Source: BJHL01 sp040378885 (lineage in GTDB: Bacteria; Planctomycetota; Phycisphaerae; Phycisphaerales; UBA1924). From it: a DNA stretch of 64,000 nucleotides. The position numbers were made by a program, and so were the translations under genes. The stretch covers positions 39,809 through 103,808 of the forward strand of contig JBKDAN010000050.1 of NCBI GenBank assembly GCA_046316615.1, read 5' to 3'. The notes beneath the pieces were generated by a model. It was not told the origin of the DNA, ran no database searches, and saw only the letters and a program-made list of their open reading frames with translations. Shown piece after piece: positions 60,426 to 64,000 of this stretch; the stretch's first letter is position 1; every line of letters starts with the position of its first letter.

Positions 60426-62753
60426 TCACTCCACGCCAAGCTGCCAGAACAGCCACGCCATCACATCCACCTGCTGCTCGATCTGCGCGCTCAGCGGCGT
60501 ACCCGCCCCGTGCCCCGTGTTGCCGCTCGTGCGCAGCAGCGCGGTCGCGCCCACTTCCTGCAGCCTCGCAGTCATCTTGCGGCTCTGCATCGGGTCCACG
60601 CGCGGATCATTCGCGCCTGTCAGAAACAGCACAGGCGGATACTTCACACCCGCCCGCACGTTGTGATAGGGTGAGTACGCCAGCAGCGCCTTGAACTGCG
60701 CCGGATCAGCCACCGTACCAAACTCCGTCACGTTGAACGCGCCATTGGGAGACAGCTCCACGCGCAGCATGTCATAGATGCCCACGTGGCTCACAACACA
60801 CTTGTACAGCTCAGGCCGCTGCGTGAGCTGCGCGCCCATCAGCAGCCCGCCGTTGCTGCCGCCCTGAATCGCCAGCCGATTGCCGCTCGTATACTTCTTC
60901 GCGATCAGATACTCAGCGCACGCCGCGAAGTCATCAAACACATTCTGCTTGTTCAGCAGGTTGCCCTGCCGGTGCCAAGCTTCGCCATACTCACCCCCGC
61001 CGCGAATGTTCGCCAGCGCGAAGATCACGCCCTTCTCCAGCAATTGAATGTTCCGCAGACTGAACCGCGGCGACTCACTCACGCCGTACCCGCCATACCC
61101 CGTCAGCATCAGCGGCGAACTGCCATCCAGCTTGGTGCCGCGCTTCATCACGATGTTCACGGGCACCTTCGTGCCGTCCTTGCTCGTCGCGAACTCGCGC
61201 CGCACTTCATACTGCGACAGATCCAGATTCGGATAGCTCTGCCCGAAGCTCGTCAGCGACGTATGCCCCGTCCGCACATCAAACAGCTTCCACGTCAAAG
61301 GCTGCGTGAAACTCACATTGCTGAACAGCACACGCCCGTCGCTCAAAACCGTCGTGCCGCCCACCGCCGACACCGCAAACTGCTGCGGCCCCTGCAGCCG
61401 CGTGCCATCTTTCGTGAACACCCGCAGCTCGCTGGGCCCGCCGATCTGCATCGTCGCAAAGATGTGCTCCTTGCCGATCACAAACACGCTGGGATCAAAG
61501 AAGTCAATCTCAAACGCCGCATCCTTCGCTTCCGCCACGATCGTTTCCGTAAACCCGATCGTCGTCAGCCCCAGCTTGCGCCGCACAATCTGCCCGCGCT
61601 CCGCCCGGTTCGCACGCGACACGGCGTACACGTACCCATCATCACCCAGTGCAGCCTGTACCCACTTTGCCGGCACGTTCGCCACCTGCACCCACGACCC
61701 GCTCGACCCTTCCTGGTCAGGCGTGCGAATGAAGTGATCAAACTCGCCACCGTCTCCATACTGCATGCTCGCCAGCACCCACTGCTGCCCACGCGCATCC
61801 GTCTTTACATCCAGCATCCACTCTGCGATGCGCGGCGCACCTTCACCCAGCTCAAATCGATCTTCACTCGTGGGCTTGCCCAGCTCGTGAAAATAGACCT
61901 GCACGAAGAAGTTCATGTCCGCCTCGGGCTTCTCCCCGCCACGCGGATAGCGCGTGTAGAAGAACCCGCTGCCATCCAGCGCCCAAGCCAGGCTGCCTCC
62001 CGCCGTGCCGCCGTTCACGCGAGGAATCACCTCGCCCGTGGGCTTGCCGCTCGCCACATCAAAGATCGTCACATCACCCAGCTCGCTGCCATCTTTGCTC
62101 ATGCACACCGCAAGCAGGCTTCCATCCGGACTCGGCACGCTCCAGTCAATCGTCGTGCCGCCCGTCGTATCGAGCTTCAGCGGATCCACCAGCACGCGCT
62201 CGCTGATCGCATCCGTGGGCCAGCTGCGCCACACGAGTTTGTCCTGCTGCGCCCCCGGCTCGCGCTTCATCGCGAAGAGCCGCCCGTTGGTCTCATGAAA
62301 TCCGTAGTACGACACGCTCTGCATGCCCAGCAGTTGCGTCGCTCGCTCACGAATCGACGCCACGTTGGGCAAGCTGTCCAGAAACTCGCGCGTCTTCGCG
62401 TTTTGCGCCTCGCTCCACGCCTGCACCGCCGGATCATTCCAGTCTTCCAGCCACTGATACGTATCCGTCACGCGCACGCCGTGATACTCATTCACCACCG
62501 CCGGCTTCGCACTCGCCGCCATCACCGCAGCAGGCTCGCTCGCCGGCACAGGCTTGGCGAAGGGCGTCGTCGCCGCAACTTCCGGCTTCGCCTCCGTCAC
62601 AACTTTCGCAGTGCTCGCGTCAGGCTTCACCGCCGGCGTATCCGCCTTTGCGATCGGTGTCGTCGCGCGTGCCGCAGGCTTCTCGCGAGCGCACCCCGCC
62701 AGCCCCGCCATCACCACCACCCCATACGCCGCCACTTGCAGTGCTTGACGCAT
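60426..62753 (-). CDS. Prolyl oligopeptidase (S9A), lipoprotein
   Basis: 775 residues from the ATG at 62751-62753 (AGGAG upstream). Lipobox LAGC, then about 70 residues of Ala/Lys/Thr linker, then the POP N-terminal segment (YHGVRVTDTYQWLEDWNDP), a seven-bladed propeller (DGSLLAVCMSKDGSE) and the C-terminal hydrolase with GGSNGGLLMG (Ser), NDPRVDP (Asp) and NTGHGAGT (His). A periplasmic or surface peptidase; the other S9 lipoprotein of this window at 2381 belongs to a different subfamily. Confidence 0.93.
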   Translation of the reverse strand: MRQALQVAAYGVVVMAGLAGCAREKPAARATTPIAKADTPAVKPDASTAKVVTEAKPEVAATTPFAKPVPASEPAAVMAASAKPAVVNEYHGVRVTDTYQWLEDWNDPAVQAWSEAQNAKTREFLDSLPNVASIRERATQLLGMQSVSYYGFHETNGRLFAMKREPGAQQDKLVWRSWPTDAISERVLVDPLKLDTTGGTTIDWSVPSPDGSLLAVCMSKDGSELGDVTIFDVASGKPTGEVIPRVNGGTAGGSLAWALDGSGFFYTRYPRGGEKPEADMNFFVQVYFHELGKPTSEDRFELGEGAPRIAEWMLDVKTDARGQQWVLASMQYGDGGEFDHFIRTPDQEGSSGSWVQVANVPAKWVQAALGDDGYVYAVSRANRAERGQIVRRKLGLTTIGFTETIVAEAKDAAFEIDFFDPSVFVIGKEHIFATMQIGGPSELRVFTKDGTRLQGPQQFAVSAVGGTTVLSDGRVLFSNVSFTQPLTWKLFDVRTGHTSLTSFGQSYPNLDLSQYEVRREFATSKDGTKVPVNIVMKRGTKLDGSSPLMLTGYGGYGVSESPRFSLRNIQLLEKGVIFALANIRGGGEYGEAWHRQGNLLNKQNVFDDFAACAEYLIAKKYTSGNRLAIQGGSNGGLLMGAQLTQRPELYKCVVSHVGIYDMLRVELSPNGAFNVTEFGTVADPAQFKALLAYSPYHNVRAGVKYPPVLFLTGANDPRVDPMQSRKMTARLQEVGATALLRTSGNTGHGAGTPLSAQIEQQVDVMAWLFWQLGVE

Positions 62754-62792
62754 ACCACGCTCCTTTCCAGAAGCGTAGAACATGCCGCCGCA

Positions 62793-63254
62793 TCAATACT
62801 TGGGCGAAAGCGACCCACCCACCCGCGGATCACCCGCCACCGGATCATTCACCGCGCCCCGCAAATCACCCATCGTCGGCACACTCGCATCGCGCGTCCC
62901 GTTCCCCGTCTGCGCAACGTTCCCATTGGTCGACCCACCCGTATTCGCCAACGCATCACCCTGCCCATCGCCCTCAACCTGCTCCGGTTGCTGCTGCGCC
63001 ATCACATCACCCTGTTGGACCGTCGCGCTCTTCGGATTCGTGCGGATCGCCGCCCAAATCGCAACCGCGCCAAAGCCAATCAGCAGGCACGCCGCCATCG
63101 CCATCCCCCAGTAGCCCCACTTCGTCGCCCGCTCACCCGACGTTGCGCGCGATGCCGCCACCACAGCCGCAGGAGCCGGGCCCGCATCGCACATCATCGC
63201 CCGCCCCATCGCGTCCAGGCGTCGCGTCAAAATATCATCATCAACAGTGTTCAT
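62793..63254 (-). CDS. Single-pass membrane protein, possible anti-sigma factor
   Basis: 153 residues; the ATG at 63252-63254 overlaps the stop of the ECF sigma gene by 4 nt. An N-terminal 40-residue cytoplasmic part (DDDILTRRLDAMGRAMMCDA), a transmembrane helix (YWGMAMAACLLIGFGAVAIWAAI) and an Asn/Gly/Gln-rich extracellular part. Position directly after an ECF sigma factor is the standard place for an anti-sigma factor, although no zinc-finger motif is visible. The S9A peptidase gene follows 39 bp later. Confidence 0.7.
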   Translation of the reverse strand: MNTVDDDILTRRLDAMGRAMMCDAGPAPAAVVAASRATSGERATKWGYWGMAMAACLLIGFGAVAIWAAIRTNPKSATVQQGDVMAQQQPEQVEGDGQGDALANTGGSTNGNVAQTGNGTRDASVPTMGDLRGAVNDPVAGDPRVGGSLSPKY

Positions 63255-63916
63255 CTCGAGCCTCCCACGATACGCGACTGCGTTGCCCCCGTCTCACCTC
63301 GTGCATGCGCTTCGTTCTTCAACGTCGTTTTCCGATCCGCCTTCACTTCCGTCTGTCCGCCCTTGCGTTCCGCCTCCATGGCTTCCAGCTTTTCCCGCAG
63401 CAGTTCCTTCGCGCGGGCATACCTGCTCGACAGTGTCGACCTCGCTTCACCCAGCGCCTCCGCAAGCTCGTCAAAAGACAAACCCGCGCAGTGCCGCAGC
63501 ACGATCAACTCCCGATGCTCATCGCTCAGCGACTCCAGTGCCGTCGCCAGATCGCCGTACGCATCCCAAGGCGTTTCCTCCTGTCGCTCCTCCATGTGCC
63601 CGCGCCGCGCCGCCGCACGAATCCGCATCACCTCGCGATTCTCGCCTCGCATCGCATTGAACGTCGCATGCCGAGTCGAAACCGCCAGAAACGCCCCCAC
63701 ATCGCGCACGCTTTCCACGCGAGACACATCCAATCGCAACGTGTCCAGCATCACCCGCTGCACAATGTCCGGCGCCATATGCGCCCGCTGCGGCCCAAGC
63801 AGCCCGCGAGCGACCGCGAGCATCCGCGGCGCAAACACACGCCACAGTTCCTCCGCAGCACCCACCACGCCCGCCCGAAAACCACGCAGCAACACCGCGT
63901 CGTTCTCCAGCGACAA
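63251..63916 (-). CDS. ECF sigma factor (5' end uncertain)
   Basis: At least 221 residues. Region 2 (LWRVFAPRMLAVARGLLGPQ, DIVQRVMLDTLRLDV) and region 4 (LSDEHRELIVLRHCAGLSFDELAEAL) mark it as ECF. TTG at 63914-63916 is the first start of this frame with a plausible N terminus (ENDAVLLRGFRAG), but the frame stays open to the window edge (residues PHADGGGGHAFSRE), so the true start may lie outside. Operon with the putative anti-sigma protein and S9A peptidase. Confidence 0.8.
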   Translation of the reverse strand: MSLENDAVLLRGFRAGVVGAAEELWRVFAPRMLAVARGLLGPQRAHMAPDIVQRVMLDTLRLDVSRVESVRDVGAFLAVSTRHATFNAMRGENREVMRIRAAARRGHMEERQEETPWDAYGDLATALESLSDEHRELIVLRHCAGLSFDELAEALGEARSTLSSRYARAKELLREKLEAMEAERKGGQTEVKADRKTTLKNEAHARGETGATQSRIVGGSR

Positions 63917-64000
63917 CGCTCGCTCACGAGAGAACGCGTGCCCGCCGCCTCCGTCGGCATGCGGATCACGCGTCTGCGGACATGACTCAAACCACTTCAG

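Noticed and set aside
1..64000. CRISPR arrays, rRNA genes and prophage modules
   Set aside because: No spaced direct repeats of CRISPR size, no rRNA core sequences and no run of phage structural genes are visible.

Overview
The window is a GC-rich, gene-dense stretch of bacterial chromosome that looks like a member of the Planctomycetota, most likely class Phycisphaerae. The main reasons are five secreted proteins carrying the short D-x-D-x-N-N-N-G-V-F-P-E-D-Q-D module (called here the GC-type dockerin, a name known from Phycisphaerae), two membrane proteins with a CxxC-YDL/I-x-CPECG zinc ribbon, an ECF sigma factor paired with a Ser/Thr kinase-propeller protein, and a scattered division/cell-wall (dcw) cluster with mraZ and mraY far apart. 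The lineage call is inference. No phylogenetic marker such as rRNA is present.

Layout. 1-5.1 kb: small exported or membrane proteins, a secreted S9 peptidase and a thioredoxin-like lipoprotein. 5.2-20.4 kb: secretome region with a GH57-like hydrolase-dockerin, a six-repeat adhesin-like dockerin protein, a DinB protein, a secretin with an Asn/Gln-rich tail, a class V aminotransferase, a lipoprotein, and a beta-helix protein whose dockerin pair is at the N terminus. 20.4-25.6 kb: small membrane and zinc-ribbon proteins (one interrupted by an in-frame TAG), a YdeI-like protein and a flavin reductase-like protein. 25.8-28.7 kb: mraZ behind a helically phased GTG repeat array, a 644-bp gap with strong hairpins, a STAS protein and an M48 lipoprotein protease. 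28.7-34 kb: REC-GGDEF-EAL regulator, its overlapping CHASE4-type histidine kinase, and mraY. 34.2-44.1 kb: guaA, a LuxR-type regulator, mfd, a ComEA-like protein, a DNA methyltransferase overlapping an N-terminal-nucleophile asparaginase, and nadD.

44.1-52.6 kb: Ser/Thr kinase-propeller plus ECF sigma operon, then two more secreted dockerin proteins. A tRNA-Glu(UUC) lies at 52.9 kb. 53.1-59.5 kb: a minus-strand run resembling a stress or surface-growth regulon (TspO, succinate-semialdehyde dehydrogenase, triple-BON protein, Dps, a sigma-70 fragment with region 2 only, YqjE-like and DUF883-like membrane proteins, DUF3309, a CsoR-type repressor and an HMA-domain protein behind a nested palindromic operator). 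59.5-60.4 kb is decayed DNA with an IS1595-type transposase remnant. 60.4-64 kb: prolyl oligopeptidase lipoprotein, a putative anti-sigma membrane protein and an ECF sigma factor whose reading frame stays open to the window edge.

Themes: surface display or secretion through the dockerin module, secretin-dependent transport, and several one-gene-per-signal regulators (ECF/anti-ECF, STK, c-di-GMP, CsoR). The most novel-looking items are the dockerin family with no visible cohesin partner, the phased mraZ repeat array with the structured gap behind it, the truncated sigma factor and the CsoR operator.
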